A stretch of DNA of 41,250 nt from a candidate division FCPU426 bacterium (GTDB lineage: Bacteria > Oederibacteriota > Muellerivitia > Muellerivitales > Muellerivitaceae): positions 1-41,250 of the forward strand of contig PLZG01000080.1 in assembly GCA_003152075.1 (NCBI GenBank). The letters run 5' to 3'. The stretch's first letter is position 1; every line of letters starts with the position of its first letter. A program made the translations under genes and the position numbers. This document shows positions 10,001 to 17,787 of the stretch, piece by piece. The notes beneath the pieces are model-generated. The model was given only the letters and a program-made list of their open reading frames with translations. It was not told where the DNA came from and made no database searches.

Positions 10001-10328
10001 AATGTCGATTTTCACGGGAATTCCAGCACTCATGGGTTGGGATGGGCATGTGGGGGAATGGGTTGGAGCAAGATTGGGCGACGATATTCGAAACCGTGTT
10101 TCCGCCGTACAGCAAATCTTCAATACGACAGACGCTCCCTTGGCGCAAAAAATGTTGGATGCCTACGGCGTGAGATTGGTGATGGTAGGCTTGAATGAAA
10201 AGCATGGGGCTGCGGAGAAACCTGGCTATCTCCCCGAAGGTTTGGCCAAATTCGCTGGTTTTTTGCCATTAATTTACAAGAATCCCCAAGTAGAAATTTA
10301 TTATAATCCTCCACCGGCCACTCGTTAA
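4086..10328 (+). CDS. Giant membrane protein: PMT-like GT-C fused to Chlor_Arch_YYY (DUF2298)
   Basis: 2080 residues with many membrane segments. Residues 1-700 look like a PMT/GT39-type GT-C enzyme: a first membrane helix (about 18-31), then a first outer loop with HPDERN (D47, E48), where GT-C enzymes keep their catalytic acid, and FAYGQLPVYLYR at about 69-80. Residues 700-905 form a soluble outer domain. A Pro/Ala/Lys-rich linker spans about 924-1018. From about 1025 onward the protein is a Chlor_Arch_YYY (TIGR03662) unit, with GYSFYYGHLMMG, GDMHAHTLAMPF (about 1308) and NNTLFKYY (about 1708) landmarks and a C-terminal soluble end. The start is GTG at 4086 with AAAGGA upstream; a TATACT -10-like box lies at 3996-4001 with no clear -35. 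Predicted role: use of a lipid-linked sugar at the outer face of the membrane. The fusion is read directly from one unbroken frame; the reaction is inferred. Confidence 0.85.
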   Translation: MAKKVKSLLTTDLLRKPLFWLLIIILLGGFFRFYNLDWDLQHSFHPDERNILGQTSAIQASAGYKVGFFAYGQLPVYLYRATGELVSTPQSFIDFFRGQQKLAQGIYWAFLLVLFAGILWFFSQKRFAFQAFGGAVVLFLMAIFFKWNSTQFTRFDVFTTWFAALDGQRGSLNLLHLTIPILPVVCFAFVAIAAFGISALISYYLEMEWVGLPFYSACGVTFLMGVVPAFFPDGLHITRNMAALAFTLILCAGAVWFAWLSRVGRVVLALLAVWIYFASRVHGGFTYTGYGECMLIGRWWSALFSTLTIGAIYIFVHRAYKNNGMALFAAASFAFAVVSIEQAHYCITESFITLMFVVVALCALDIIVEGGWRSYLTAGTAFGLSMAAKTSSLYYVLPIVLAHLIFMAKRSAQEWELQDKKTKANRELNSVLAVALLAVILAIFPLVGYKFQGVIQDLFTLNPSLGHMIWIVLFSALTGLGVVFSLWGFTEIRVIRAQIPQWIKLASAGGLGFFLFCLLSPWSLLDFDGFMSSQNYEWHVVSISDACYVIQFKDSPRYLYHLLNLMHVELWWPLGVVVVAGMVWVLGRFLGNLFRPVKKGYLLPLPFARGKGFAFSLPDLLILCWFIPYFGFIGSWNTKFIRYMVPLVPAFCIFGARFLNDLVQKFKSFPFTQYVRSAVATVVLGASLFYSMAYMHIYSVPHTWIESSVWMFKNVPQGAKIMTETWDDGLPTGVDHQMDSRVEGTMGPQNYGHGDLTIYEMHGFPSDDSPVKRNYYANILQQGDYISIASKKMWYSLTNCTPEFKPHGYNVYPITSRYYRCLWSGLLGFKMVKEFHSFPSFLGWEHPDDMAEESFSVYDHPRVYFFKRFETVSPERILKLLDSDDYVKGINRDIMRTITPDNVDSFIAERHKYLEETGLLKKLDEAAPVTVAAENPAKPAAAAPATVAVAAGYLKKPSKKPNAAGIVPVPVVPTPEIKIDPPSTVPGLPDDKTLGVLKSYADHPMVEDDISKIPEAPEEKTSYQFRAWFSWLFLLIVLGWLALPLTLKVMGPLASGAYSLSKVLGFFVFAWVVWFFTSLKLDHFTVGSCWVWFLLLAAGSAYFYWRDQKSLKALYLMHKQSWLIQEGAFALAFLVFTLVKIYIPNIHDPVGEGYNGGGEAGMDFGFLASVVRGETFPPQNMWMAGLPIGYSFYYGHLMMGILTKTLGLVPAVTYNLALITLFAMIFSCAFGLAFALSGRLISGWIAGFLCAVAGNPAGAKQYMDVIHQCFASMSLGPLMQHTYDFFGPTRVIPPLSINEYPYFSVLYGDMHAHTLAMPFAMLLIGAVASLYMSKSVNPFDFKNDWPVLLTIGFLLGGVAFLNSWEIPVWVIFTGIILVVRHLSTLNGKVLQRGLTIVFGLLVAALTILGWWTRAKPGLDPHAVGGNTAYLVFFVLLGLAGATIWLYQQKTTVIFSKHLVAIAIGMVALFTATGLLWAPFFAGFHPQQSTVLWVLPTIRTSVRNYFNVHGFFLAVILLSFVTAYSDEIVRWMGRAKLKKHRPKPLIDQLLEWLEKMVLPENAVQGMVTLGFATLGVIWGASWIEWTEPPDKTAYSQFLGIVAVGLLLAALYLRKRWELWLAEATLVLLWMAVLVLHGIHLIQDLPFTLNLGFFSLLWLVAFFHLGLAVKVFKNRNLSFAYLLVSCFFFITAFVEIFAMSEYFGFGEGMRNNTLFKYYIIAWEMASITAGVFLPQIFDFFVKLFRLVKKEWPVPRRVMLVFSGFFIFVLLWALLESFYPYMQSSLVYISDIVLVGGILAWGLLEKWFKKWNSKRIFIGVSAALIFISLIASIPQGNGRGLALVQHWAVDLCVGFIFPAALAFALVSLGYLLMEGRKDIGRRMASYGWIALVAGLGLLVSIYPFAASVRKCHGFFNSIRQQWGGFVAGPTLNGLSYIHRSNPGDDAAIRFLNDHVPGQPCLMEFVGAGYNTWGSRMSIFTGIPALMGWDGHVGEWVGARLGDDIRNRVSAVQQIFNTTDAPLAQKMLDAYGVRLVMVGLNEKHGAAEKPGYLPEGLAKFAGFLPLIYKNPQVEIYYNPPPATR

Positions 10329-10379
10329 TTTTCTGGTTCCGGCGGACAACAAACAGCTTCATTTCTCGGAGGGCTTTTG

Positions 10380-12902
10380 ATGGGTTCCATATTTATTTGG
10401 TGGTTCGTGGTTTTGATCCTTGGTCTCGCCACTTTTCCCATTACATTTGTTGTCCTGAGGCATCTGCCCGACAAGGGCTATTTCTTCAGCAAAATTCTCG
10501 CCCTAATGATGACGGGTTACCTAACCTGGATTTTTGGATACGTATCTTTTAACGGCGGCACGATTTTTTTCACCTTTTTGATCCTAGTAGGTTTGTCGGC
10601 CCTGCTTTTGTGGAATTGGACGGGGGCCTATTTTTTTGATTTTTTTAAAAAAAATATTGGGTTTTTCATCGTTGTCGAAAGTTTTTTCTTAATGGCGTTC
10701 CTGGTGGCCGGCGCTTACAAAATGAGAACCTACGGCATTGTGGGTCAGGAAAAGCCGATGGACTTCACTTTCATCAATGGCATTTTATCCTCTCCCAATA
10801 TGCCGCCCCATGATCCGTGGCTTTCCGGCGGAAGCATTTCGTATTATTACTTCGGCTACTTGATTATGGCCATTCTTTGTAAAATCACTATGGTGAGCGC
10901 TGGCGAGGCTTACAATTTGGCCGTTGCCTTGACTTGGGCCTTGGCGGCAGTGGGGGGATTTTCACTTGGCTACGCTTTGACGCGTCGGTATCGCTATGCG
11001 TTCCTTTCGGCCTCTAGTTTGGCAATTTTTGGCAATATGGACTACTGGCACAGGGCCGTTCAAAGTTTCCAAATCGGAGATTTGCAGGCTCCCTACTACA
11101 ATCACGCGGTCAACCCGAATGTGCCCGCGGGAATCGCGGGATTCTTTGGTTTTCTTTTTAGTCCTTTAGAGCATAATTGGGATTATTTCCAAGCTTCCCG
11201 CATTATCCCGGTTCCACCAGCTGACAAGATGATCAATGAATTCCCCTCATTCAGCTTTTTCCTTTCCGATTTGCATCCCCATGTTATGGCTATTCCCTTT
11301 GTGTTACTGGCCATTGCCCTGGCTTTTAACCTTATAAAAACAACCACGGCCGGGGTAGGGGTTCTGGGTGGACGAAGGCCCTGGCAGTTATTTCAATGGG
11401 GACTCTTGATGATGGTTTTTGGGGGATTGTCTTTTATGAACAGCTGGGATTTTCCAACCTTCCTTTTTTTGTTTGGGGTCTGCTTGTTCCTTCAACAATG
11501 GTGGTCCAACGAGCAAGTGTTTGGTACTTGGTTTAAGGCTGTGGCGACATTTGGAATACCGGTGGTCATAGGGTCCTTATTATTGTATGCCCCCTTCTAT
11601 TTTAGGTTTCAATCTCAGGCACAGGGAATTGGGATAGGGAATGACCGGACTGATCTTTATTATCTTTTTATCATTTTCGGCTTGTTTTTCACTTTGGTGA
11701 TACCGGTTCTTTTGGGAAAAGCCATTTCAACTAAAGGGGAAAAGAACCAGAAGGGACGTGGAAAGAAAACCGGGGAAATGAGGTGCTCGATATGCGACAA
11801 GGACGGCACCGGGAGTAAGTTTTGTGGGTTTTGTGGCGGCGATTTGGCCCCGATGGTGGACGTGGAAATTGTTTCCTTGCCGGATGATTTGGCCCGGTCG
11901 GTTCTTACAAAAATTGGATCTTGGCTTTCTCCTGAATCGAACCCCTTGAGGGGGTGGATGGTGCTTGGAGGATTAGTTGGTTTATTGATTTTAGGTAATA
12001 TCCCCATGCTTAAGATATCAACCATCCTTTTCGCGGCGTTATTCATCGTGTTTTGTTTGGTTTCTTTAGCTTCGAAAACCGAAACCAAGGAAATGATTTT
12101 TTCCACCCTGATGGTACTCATTGCTTTTTTGTTGATCCTGGCTTGTGAGGTTGTTTATTTGCGGGACCTCTTTGCCGGTTCCCTTTACCGAATGAACACA
12201 CTCTTCAAATTTTATTACCAGGCCTGGATTTTGTTCAGCATAGCCTCGGGTCCCTTTTTGAAATGGCTTGTTGATAATATATGGCCACGTTGGGAATTCT
12301 GGAAAAAGGCCATATGGTTGGGTCTCGCGTTATTCGCGATTTTAGGGGCCATCATGTATCCCGCTTTGGCCTTTACATCCCGAATGAGGGGGAGCGCCGC
12401 CGACTTGGCCACAATGGACGGGTCAGTTTATTATGAAAATTCTTTTCCCGCGGATTACCAAGCGGCCCAGTGGATTAGCGCTAACATTAAACCGGTGAGT
12501 GGGAAAGTCCCCGTGATTCTTGAAGCTTGGGGAGATTCCTATATGACCACCATCGAAACATCGGGCGGACGACTTGCCACTTTGACTGGTTATCCAACAC
12601 TTTTAGGCTGGGCTTGGCATGAAGTTCAATGGCGTGGTTCGGGGGATAAGGCGGTTATTCGTGGAGGGGACGAGAATGATACTATTCAACACCGGGAAGC
12701 CGATATTGACGCTATTTTCACTTCGCCCGATCTCAACCAAACAAGGGATTTGATGAAAAAATACGGGGTGGATTATGTTTACGTGGGAGATGTGGAAAGG
12801 GCGAAGTATAAGGCCCATCCAGAAAACTTGAATAAGTTTTCCCAGTTGGGAACCGTGGTACAGCTTTTTGGCGGCTCCGCGTTATATAAAATCAATTCCT
12901 AG
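10380..12902 (+). CDS. Chlor_Arch_YYY (DUF2298) membrane protein with internal zinc ribbon
   Basis: 840 residues from the ATG at 10380 (a TTG directly upstream is also possible; CGGAGG precedes both). The landmarks match the second half of the 2080-residue neighbour: MDFTFINGIL, SISYYYFGYLIMA (about 153-165), SDLHPHVMAIPF (about 295-306), MNTLFKFYYQAW (about 604) and a C-terminal soluble part with TGYPTLLGWAWHE. These define the YYY family, thought to be GT-C-like. A loop between membrane helices holds a zinc-ribbon knuckle pair, CSIC-x9-CGFC (C469, C472, C482, C485), which is not a normal part of the family. It lies 51 bases after the fusion gene and ahead of two NHL proteins, consistent with one transcript. 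Zinc binding and the role of the ribbon are inferred. Confidence 0.85.
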   Translation: MGSIFIWWFVVLILGLATFPITFVVLRHLPDKGYFFSKILALMMTGYLTWIFGYVSFNGGTIFFTFLILVGLSALLLWNWTGAYFFDFFKKNIGFFIVVESFFLMAFLVAGAYKMRTYGIVGQEKPMDFTFINGILSSPNMPPHDPWLSGGSISYYYFGYLIMAILCKITMVSAGEAYNLAVALTWALAAVGGFSLGYALTRRYRYAFLSASSLAIFGNMDYWHRAVQSFQIGDLQAPYYNHAVNPNVPAGIAGFFGFLFSPLEHNWDYFQASRIIPVPPADKMINEFPSFSFFLSDLHPHVMAIPFVLLAIALAFNLIKTTTAGVGVLGGRRPWQLFQWGLLMMVFGGLSFMNSWDFPTFLFLFGVCLFLQQWWSNEQVFGTWFKAVATFGIPVVIGSLLLYAPFYFRFQSQAQGIGIGNDRTDLYYLFIIFGLFFTLVIPVLLGKAISTKGEKNQKGRGKKTGEMRCSICDKDGTGSKFCGFCGGDLAPMVDVEIVSLPDDLARSVLTKIGSWLSPESNPLRGWMVLGGLVGLLILGNIPMLKISTILFAALFIVFCLVSLASKTETKEMIFSTLMVLIAFLLILACEVVYLRDLFAGSLYRMNTLFKFYYQAWILFSIASGPFLKWLVDNIWPRWEFWKKAIWLGLALFAILGAIMYPALAFTSRMRGSAADLATMDGSVYYENSFPADYQAAQWISANIKPVSGKVPVILEAWGDSYMTTIETSGGRLATLTGYPTLLGWAWHEVQWRGSGDKAVIRGGDENDTIQHREADIDAIFTSPDLNQTRDLMKKYGVDYVYVGDVERAKYKAHPENLNKFSQLGTVVQLFGGSALYKINS

Positions 12903-12969
12903 GCGGAGCGGTAGTGGTTGTATGTGGGTGACATTTTTTGCCGTTAAAAATTTCTGATGGAGGACAGGC

Positions 12970-13992
12970 ATGCTGAAGATAGGCGATCGTGAAGTGAATA
13001 ACAAAGAATTAACGGCCGGAATTTTATTCGTGCTGGTAGCTCTTACACTGCTATGGGTTATGTTTCCCCCTTTTAAACCCGCGCCAACGGTTTTACAAAT
13101 TGGCACGGTGGATCCGATTTTAATGCAAGGCGGCCAACCGGGGAGTAAAGCAGGGCAGTTCAGTTACCCAAGGGGCGTGGCGGTAGACAGTCACGGGGAT
13201 ATCTATGTGGCTGACAGCCGAAACCACCGGATTCAAAAGATCGACGGCAAAACCGGGAAGTATTTGCTGGAATTTGGGGGGCTGTTTAAAGTCGATGGCG
13301 GCGACCGTAAAAAAGTTGAGGGAACCGCGCCTGGCAAGATGCAAGAACCTAATGACGTAACAATTGGCCCAGATGACATGGTCTATGTTATGGATACTTG
13401 GAACAGCCGAATTCAGGTATTTTCGCCAAAGGGAAAGAACAAGAAGGTTTTCACGACAGATGACGGATTTTTCGCGCCGCGTGGCATTGTGGTGGACCCC
13501 AATGGATTTGTTTATGTGGCGGACACGGGAAAACACCGGATCGTAAAATTTGACCCGAAGGGAAACAAGATCCGGGCTTGGGGATCTAAGGGGGAGAAGG
13601 AAGGGGAGTTTAACGAACCCATTGGGGTGGCGCTTGACCAAGCGGGGAACCTTTATGTCGCGGATCGGTTAAATTTTCGCATTCAGGTTTTCAACTCGGA
13701 CGGCCAATATGTCAAGGAATGGCCGATTAAGGGTTGGGCGAAGGATCAAATAGACATGGAACCCCACCTGGCTTTGGATAAAGTTAATTCGGTACTTTAT
13801 GTTTCGGATGGCCGGGGGAAAAAAGTTTATGCCTATCATCTTGATGGAACCCTATTTTCAACCCTTGAAAACGATTCGCAAAACCGTCCATTATTCGCGG
13901 TCCCGATTGGGGTGGCGGTTGATAAGGATGGGAATCTTTATGTTGTAGACGCCTCAATGGCCAGAATATTGAAGATAAAGGGCCAACATTAA
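12970..13992 (+). CDS. Membrane-anchored NHL-repeat beta-propeller 1
   Basis: 340 residues. A short cytoplasmic head is followed by one membrane helix (about residues 14-32, ending in VMFPPF) that probably acts as an uncleaved signal anchor. The rest is a run of NHL repeats, each with the pattern PxGVAVDxxGxxYVADxxNHRIQKF, for example FSYPRGVAVDSHGDIYVADS (about 65-84), and further copies near 13460-13560, 13610-13710 and 13900-13980. Such propellers are protein- or glycan-binding platforms. Its position between YYY-type membrane proteins and a paralogue suggests an outer-face partner of those proteins. The start is ATG at 12970 with GGAGG upstream. Ligand unknown. Confidence 0.85.
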   Translation: MLKIGDREVNNKELTAGILFVLVALTLLWVMFPPFKPAPTVLQIGTVDPILMQGGQPGSKAGQFSYPRGVAVDSHGDIYVADSRNHRIQKIDGKTGKYLLEFGGLFKVDGGDRKKVEGTAPGKMQEPNDVTIGPDDMVYVMDTWNSRIQVFSPKGKNKKVFTTDDGFFAPRGIVVDPNGFVYVADTGKHRIVKFDPKGNKIRAWGSKGEKEGEFNEPIGVALDQAGNLYVADRLNFRIQVFNSDGQYVKEWPIKGWAKDQIDMEPHLALDKVNSVLYVSDGRGKKVYAYHLDGTLFSTLENDSQNRPLFAVPIGVAVDKDGNLYVVDASMARILKIKGQH

Positions 13993-14012
13993 TTTCCATC
14001 GGGAGCATTTGA

Positions 14013-15008
14013 ATGGCTAAGAAGAAAAAAGGCAAAAAAAACAAAAAAAAGCCCAGTAAGGGAATAAAAGTATTTCTGGGCTTACTTGGTGTTCTGCTGT
14101 TAATCCTATTTTTGCGTTGGGGTTTCGACCAAATCAATGGAGCCATTAACGCCTCAAAGTCAATCGACGTGACCGTTGATTTGGAGTTGGGCACCCATGG
14201 AGATGGGCCTGGTCAATTTTTGGAACCCTGGGGAGTAGCTACCGATTCGAACGACAATTTTTATGTCGCAGATTTTGGCGGGCACCGTATATTAAAATTC
14301 AATCCCGAGGGAGAGCAGACCCTCTCGTTTGGCAAATCGGGTAAGGAAGAAGGTGAATTCAACCAGCCCAGCGGCCTATTTGTGGACTTGAAGGGAGATA
14401 TATACGTTTGCGATACATTCAACCATCGGATCCAGAAATTCGATTTAGAAGGCAATTTCCTGAAAGTATGGAATCACAATTTTTTCGGGCCCAGGTCAAT
14501 CACGGGAGACAACCGGAATCGGATCTATGTGGTTGATACGGGAAACCACAAAATCCAGGTATTTGATCCAGAGGGAAATTTCTTGTCGGAATTTGGCTGT
14601 TTTGGAACTGGTGACGGTAAATTTAGGGAACCAGTCGGAAGTACGGTAGATTCGGACGGTTTTTTATATGTTGCGGACTCGGATAACACGAGGATCCAAA
14701 AATTCGATCCGGTTGGTAAATTTGTTTCTTCCTTCAAGGTTTCAACCTGGAGGGGGAAGAATGAGGAATCCCCTTACCTGGCCTTCGGCCAGGGATTCCT
14801 TTACGCCTCTAATGCCAGCGCCCACACTGTCCTTAAATATGACCTGTCAGGAAAATTAGTCGCGATTTTGAAGAAAAAGGACAAGGAAGGTTTCTCCACC
14901 GCGACGGGAGTCGCCGCTGACCATCAAAATCGACTTTATGTGGTCGAAAGGGGCCCGGGAAAAGTGGCAAGGTTTTCGATTCCATCGGCTCCAGCCCCTT
15001 CCAAGTAA
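14013..15008 (+). CDS. Membrane-anchored NHL-repeat beta-propeller 2
   Basis: 331 residues, paralogous in design to the gene 20 bases upstream. A very basic head (Lys-rich, residues 1-18) precedes one membrane helix (about 19-35), which predicts the propeller lies outside the cytoplasm. NHL repeats follow, such as LEPWGVATDSNDNFYVADF, PSGLFVDLKGDIYVCDTFNH and EPVGSTVDSDGFLYVADSDN, about six in all. No catalytic motif is visible. The stop codon overlaps the start of the next gene (TAATG), so translation is probably coupled to the methyltransferase. The tandem pair may form hetero-oligomers or bind two partners; this is inference. Confidence 0.85.
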   Translation: MAKKKKGKKNKKKPSKGIKVFLGLLGVLLLILFLRWGFDQINGAINASKSIDVTVDLELGTHGDGPGQFLEPWGVATDSNDNFYVADFGGHRILKFNPEGEQTLSFGKSGKEEGEFNQPSGLFVDLKGDIYVCDTFNHRIQKFDLEGNFLKVWNHNFFGPRSITGDNRNRIYVVDTGNHKIQVFDPEGNFLSEFGCFGTGDGKFREPVGSTVDSDGFLYVADSDNTRIQKFDPVGKFVSSFKVSTWRGKNEESPYLAFGQGFLYASNASAHTVLKYDLSGKLVAILKKKDKEGFSTATGVAADHQNRLYVVERGPGKVARFSIPSAPAPSK

Positions 15009-15727
15009 TGGGTGTGTCTGGCTTAAAAGACACCTGGGATGGACAACTGGAAACCCTCGACGATCTCTCGGAAGCGGTTCACTATAACCGGTGGATCTAC
15101 GGCATGATGAAACCCTATTTAGGGTCCAAAGTTATCGAGATTGGCTGCGGAATTGGAAATATGACGGGGTTACTTGCTCAAGGACGAGACGTTCTTGGGA
15201 TTGATATCCATCCAGGGTATGTCAAAAAAGCACGGTCCAAATTCAAAAACAACAAAAACATTTCCTTTCGGGTTGTAGACATGGGGAAAAAATTCCCTTC
15301 TTTTAACAGTTTTAAACCCGATACGATTGTTTGCATCAATGTTTTCGAGCATATTCAAGCTGATAGGCTATTTTTAAAAGAATGCCTTAAACTCCTCCCG
15401 CCCCGGGGAAGGATTCTCATTTTTGTTCCGGCGCTTCCATCCCTTTTCGGAAGCATGGATTCAAGTTACGGCCATTTTCGAAGGTATGACAAGGATGATT
15501 TAATCGGGAAGATGAAGGGAGTTGGTTTTTCCGTATTAAAATGCCGGTATCTAAATTTATTGGGTGTGTTGGGGTGGTGGTGGAACGGCAAAGTATTAAA
15601 AAAAGCGATCGTTCCGAAGTCTCAAATCCTAATTTATGACAAGATCATTCAATGGATCGCGCCGGTTGAGAAATGGTTGCCCAAACCCATTGGCCTTTCT
15701 CTTTTCTGCGCGGGCGTGAAACTCTAG
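15008..15727 (+). CDS. Class I SAM-dependent methyltransferase
   Basis: 239 residues with a Rossmann-type SAM site: motif I EIGCGIGNMTGLL (residues 44-56), an acidic residue after the second strand in LGIDIHPGY, and the motif IV-like VCINVFEHIQ. The C-terminal half (FGSMDSSYGHFRRYDKDDL) is typical of methyltransferases found in glycan and O-antigen loci. The ATG shares its first base with the upstream stop codon. The likely target is a sugar, lipid or small molecule of the envelope pathway; the true acceptor is not visible. Confidence 0.85.
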   Translation: MGVSGLKDTWDGQLETLDDLSEAVHYNRWIYGMMKPYLGSKVIEIGCGIGNMTGLLAQGRDVLGIDIHPGYVKKARSKFKNNKNISFRVVDMGKKFPSFNSFKPDTIVCINVFEHIQADRLFLKECLKLLPPRGRILIFVPALPSLFGSMDSSYGHFRRYDKDDLIGKMKGVGFSVLKCRYLNLLGVLGWWWNGKVLKKAIVPKSQILIYDKIIQWIAPVEKWLPKPIGLSLFCAGVKL

Positions 15728-15771
15728 TTCTGAGCCGAGATTCTGAAATGCCTCAGCCAAAGGAAAAGTGG

Positions 15772-16500
15772 ATGTCCAAAAGTCATAATAAGACCATCAT
15801 CATTGTCCCCACCTATAATGAAATAGGTAACATTGAAATGGTATACCGGAAGATATTTAAAGCCACCAAAGCATGCGATTTGCTCATTGTGGATGATAAT
15901 TCACCCGATGGTACGGGGGCACTCGCCGAGGGAATCGCGAGGAAGGACAAAAGAGTCGCCGTTCTTCACCGGTCAGGAAAATTGGGACTGGGGTCCGCCT
16001 ATGTCCATGGGATGCAATACGCGCTTAAGAAAGATTATGAAAACGTGATCGCCATGGACGCGGACTTGTCCCATGATCCTGTTAATCTTCCTCGAATGCT
16101 TGAAAATATAAAAAATAATGACCTGGTTATCGGATCCCGCTATGTGAAGGATGGGGGAATGGTCAATTGGAACGCTCGCCGATTTCTTATCAGCCAAATC
16201 GCTAATTTATATTGCCGATTTATGTTGGGGTTAACCCAAGCGGATTGTTCGGGGGGCTATAAGTGTTATCGGGCGGATCTTCTTCGGAAAATTGGTTTGG
16301 CCAACATCTTTTCGCCTGGGTATTCCTTTCAGGTGGAAATACTTTACCGGGCAATTCGCGCCGGCGCGAAGGTCTTGGAAATTCCTATTATTTTCGTGAA
16401 TCGCCACGAAGGGGAAAGTAAGCTATCTACCAGGGAATTGGTGGGATTTGGTTGGACCGTACTAAAGCTTAGGTGGCTCTCCTGGCTTGTGAAGGTTTAA
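15772..16500 (+). CDS. DPM1-like polyprenyl-phosphate glycosyltransferase (GT2)
   Basis: 242 residues from the ATG at 15772, chosen because AAAGGA sits 8 bases upstream and because starting earlier (15673) would overlap the methyltransferase. Core motifs: IIIVPTYNEIGNI (9-21), LLIVDDNSPDGTG (37-49), AMDADLSHDP (94-103) and IGSRYVKDGG. This is the pattern of polyprenol-monophosphomannose synthases, which move a sugar from GDP-mannose (or a related donor) onto a polyprenyl phosphate. There is no C-terminal membrane domain, as in the soluble bacterial and DPM1-type forms. It would supply the lipid-linked donor for the GT-C-like proteins of this locus. The family is secure; mannose as the sugar is an assumption. 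Confidence 0.88.
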   Translation: MSKSHNKTIIIVPTYNEIGNIEMVYRKIFKATKACDLLIVDDNSPDGTGALAEGIARKDKRVAVLHRSGKLGLGSAYVHGMQYALKKDYENVIAMDADLSHDPVNLPRMLENIKNNDLVIGSRYVKDGGMVNWNARRFLISQIANLYCRFMLGLTQADCSGGYKCYRADLLRKIGLANIFSPGYSFQVEILYRAIRAGAKVLEIPIIFVNRHEGESKLSTRELVGFGWTVLKLRWLSWLVKV

Positions 16501-16620
16501 CCCTAAATTAAAAGCCTATATTGTTTGGTCATTTGAAAACCTTGATTATGTCTAGGTGGTTTGTGTTTCAGAATAATGATTTTTCCCCGTCGGGATTTTG
16601 CTTAAGGAGTGGTTCGAATC

Positions 16621-17694
16621 ATGGGCAAAAAAACAGTCTCTTCTCAGATAAAGCCAATTCAGCGCTTAAGGCACCCAGACGCGCTTATTTTTGTATTAGG
16701 TGGAATAATTGGGGCCATGGTTAACTTTGGAGTGACATGGTTCCTTCTTGAAAAAATAGACATGAACCCCTTTGTTTCTTTTTTTTGCGGGACCATCGCG
16801 AACCAATTATTCCATCATTTGTATTACAACGTGGTTTACGTGAACCAGGAGATAAGGCTTAAGACACCCCTGCCTTTGCATTTATTCTTTTATTTATGCG
16901 TCGCGGGCTTCAGCTCATTATTGTTTTATGTTTTAAACGCACAATTTTCTTTTTCGTTGCTTATCTCTGTCGGCCTCAGCATCACCATCCTTTCGTTTGC
17001 AAACGTGTTTTTGATCAGGATATCCACTTTTGGATCGGCCCAATTGGCCGAGGTGGAGTATCGGGAAATGAACGACAGTTATTACGACGATCAAACGGAT
17101 GAGGAAAAAGTTAGTCGGTTCAGGGCTTGGTATCATCGTTCCCGTTATGAGCGCATGACGAAATTCGTCGGGGAACATTTCCGCAAAGGCATGAAAATGG
17201 CGGATTTGGGTTGCGCCAATTGCTTGTGGAATATCCATGGATTACCGGTGGTAGGTGTGGATATCAACGACAAAATGCTGAAATGGGCGAAAAGAAACAA
17301 TCGATTGAAGGATTATAAAGTGACGGCTAACTTGGCTCAAACGGGGTTAAAGACTAAAGCTTTTGACTTGGTTTTAATGAGTGAGACCTTGGAGCATATC
17401 TTGGATTTGCGCGGGGTTTTATCCGAAGTTAACCGGGTATTAAAGGATAAAGGCACTTTCTTGATCACTGTGCCCTATGACTATTTTTTAGGGCCCTTTT
17501 TCATCTTGTTCAATTTGAATTGCATTTACATGGGATACATCCGGGGAAGCATCTATCACAAATACCGTTGTGGCCATATTAATCACTTTACCAAAAGCCG
17601 ATTAAGCCAAGTTCTAGCTGAAAATGGATTAAAGCTTAAAAGATGTTTCGTGGTGAATGGATTGTTACTTTACGCGGTTGCGGAAAAGGCTTAG
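16621..17694 (+). CDS. GtrA-like membrane domain fused to SAM methyltransferase
   Basis: 357 residues from the ATG at 16621. The upstream GTG at 16609 lies inside the AAGGAG ribosome site, so it is not the start. Residues about 20-145 form a four-helix GtrA-like domain (FVLGGIIGAMVNFGVTWFLL; FVSFFCGTIANQLFHHLYYN), a family linked to moving polyprenyl-phosphate sugars across the membrane. From about 160 a soluble class I methyltransferase follows, with MADLGCANCLWNIHG (motif I, about 193-207), VVGVDINDKML and DLVLMSETLEHI. The two modules lie in one unbroken frame. The design suggests methylation of a lipid-linked or membrane-proximal sugar. A strong terminator follows. The fusion is seen directly; the substrate is inferred. 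Confidence 0.8.
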   Translation: MGKKTVSSQIKPIQRLRHPDALIFVLGGIIGAMVNFGVTWFLLEKIDMNPFVSFFCGTIANQLFHHLYYNVVYVNQEIRLKTPLPLHLFFYLCVAGFSSLLFYVLNAQFSFSLLISVGLSITILSFANVFLIRISTFGSAQLAEVEYREMNDSYYDDQTDEEKVSRFRAWYHRSRYERMTKFVGEHFRKGMKMADLGCANCLWNIHGLPVVGVDINDKMLKWAKRNNRLKDYKVTANLAQTGLKTKAFDLVLMSETLEHILDLRGVLSEVNRVLKDKGTFLITVPYDYFLGPFFILFNLNCIYMGYIRGSIYHKYRCGHINHFTKSRLSQVLAENGLKLKRCFVVNGLLLYAVAEKA

Positions 17695-17724
17695 TTAGGC
17701 CTTTGAAATCTGAAGTTGGGTAAT

Positions 17725-17758
17725 AAAAAAAGGACGGCCTGAGGGCCGTCCTTTTTTT
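17725..17758. terminator. Bidirectional intrinsic terminator
   Basis: A near-perfect hairpin: seven A, stem GGACGGCC, loop TGAG, stem GGCCGTCC, seven T. It lies between the convergent GtrA fusion gene and the Agl23-like gene and, being symmetrical with A and T tracts on both sides, should stop transcription from both strands. Confidence 0.93.
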
Positions 17759-17787
17759 ATTAGTTGAATCTTTAAGTGTTGCTTATT

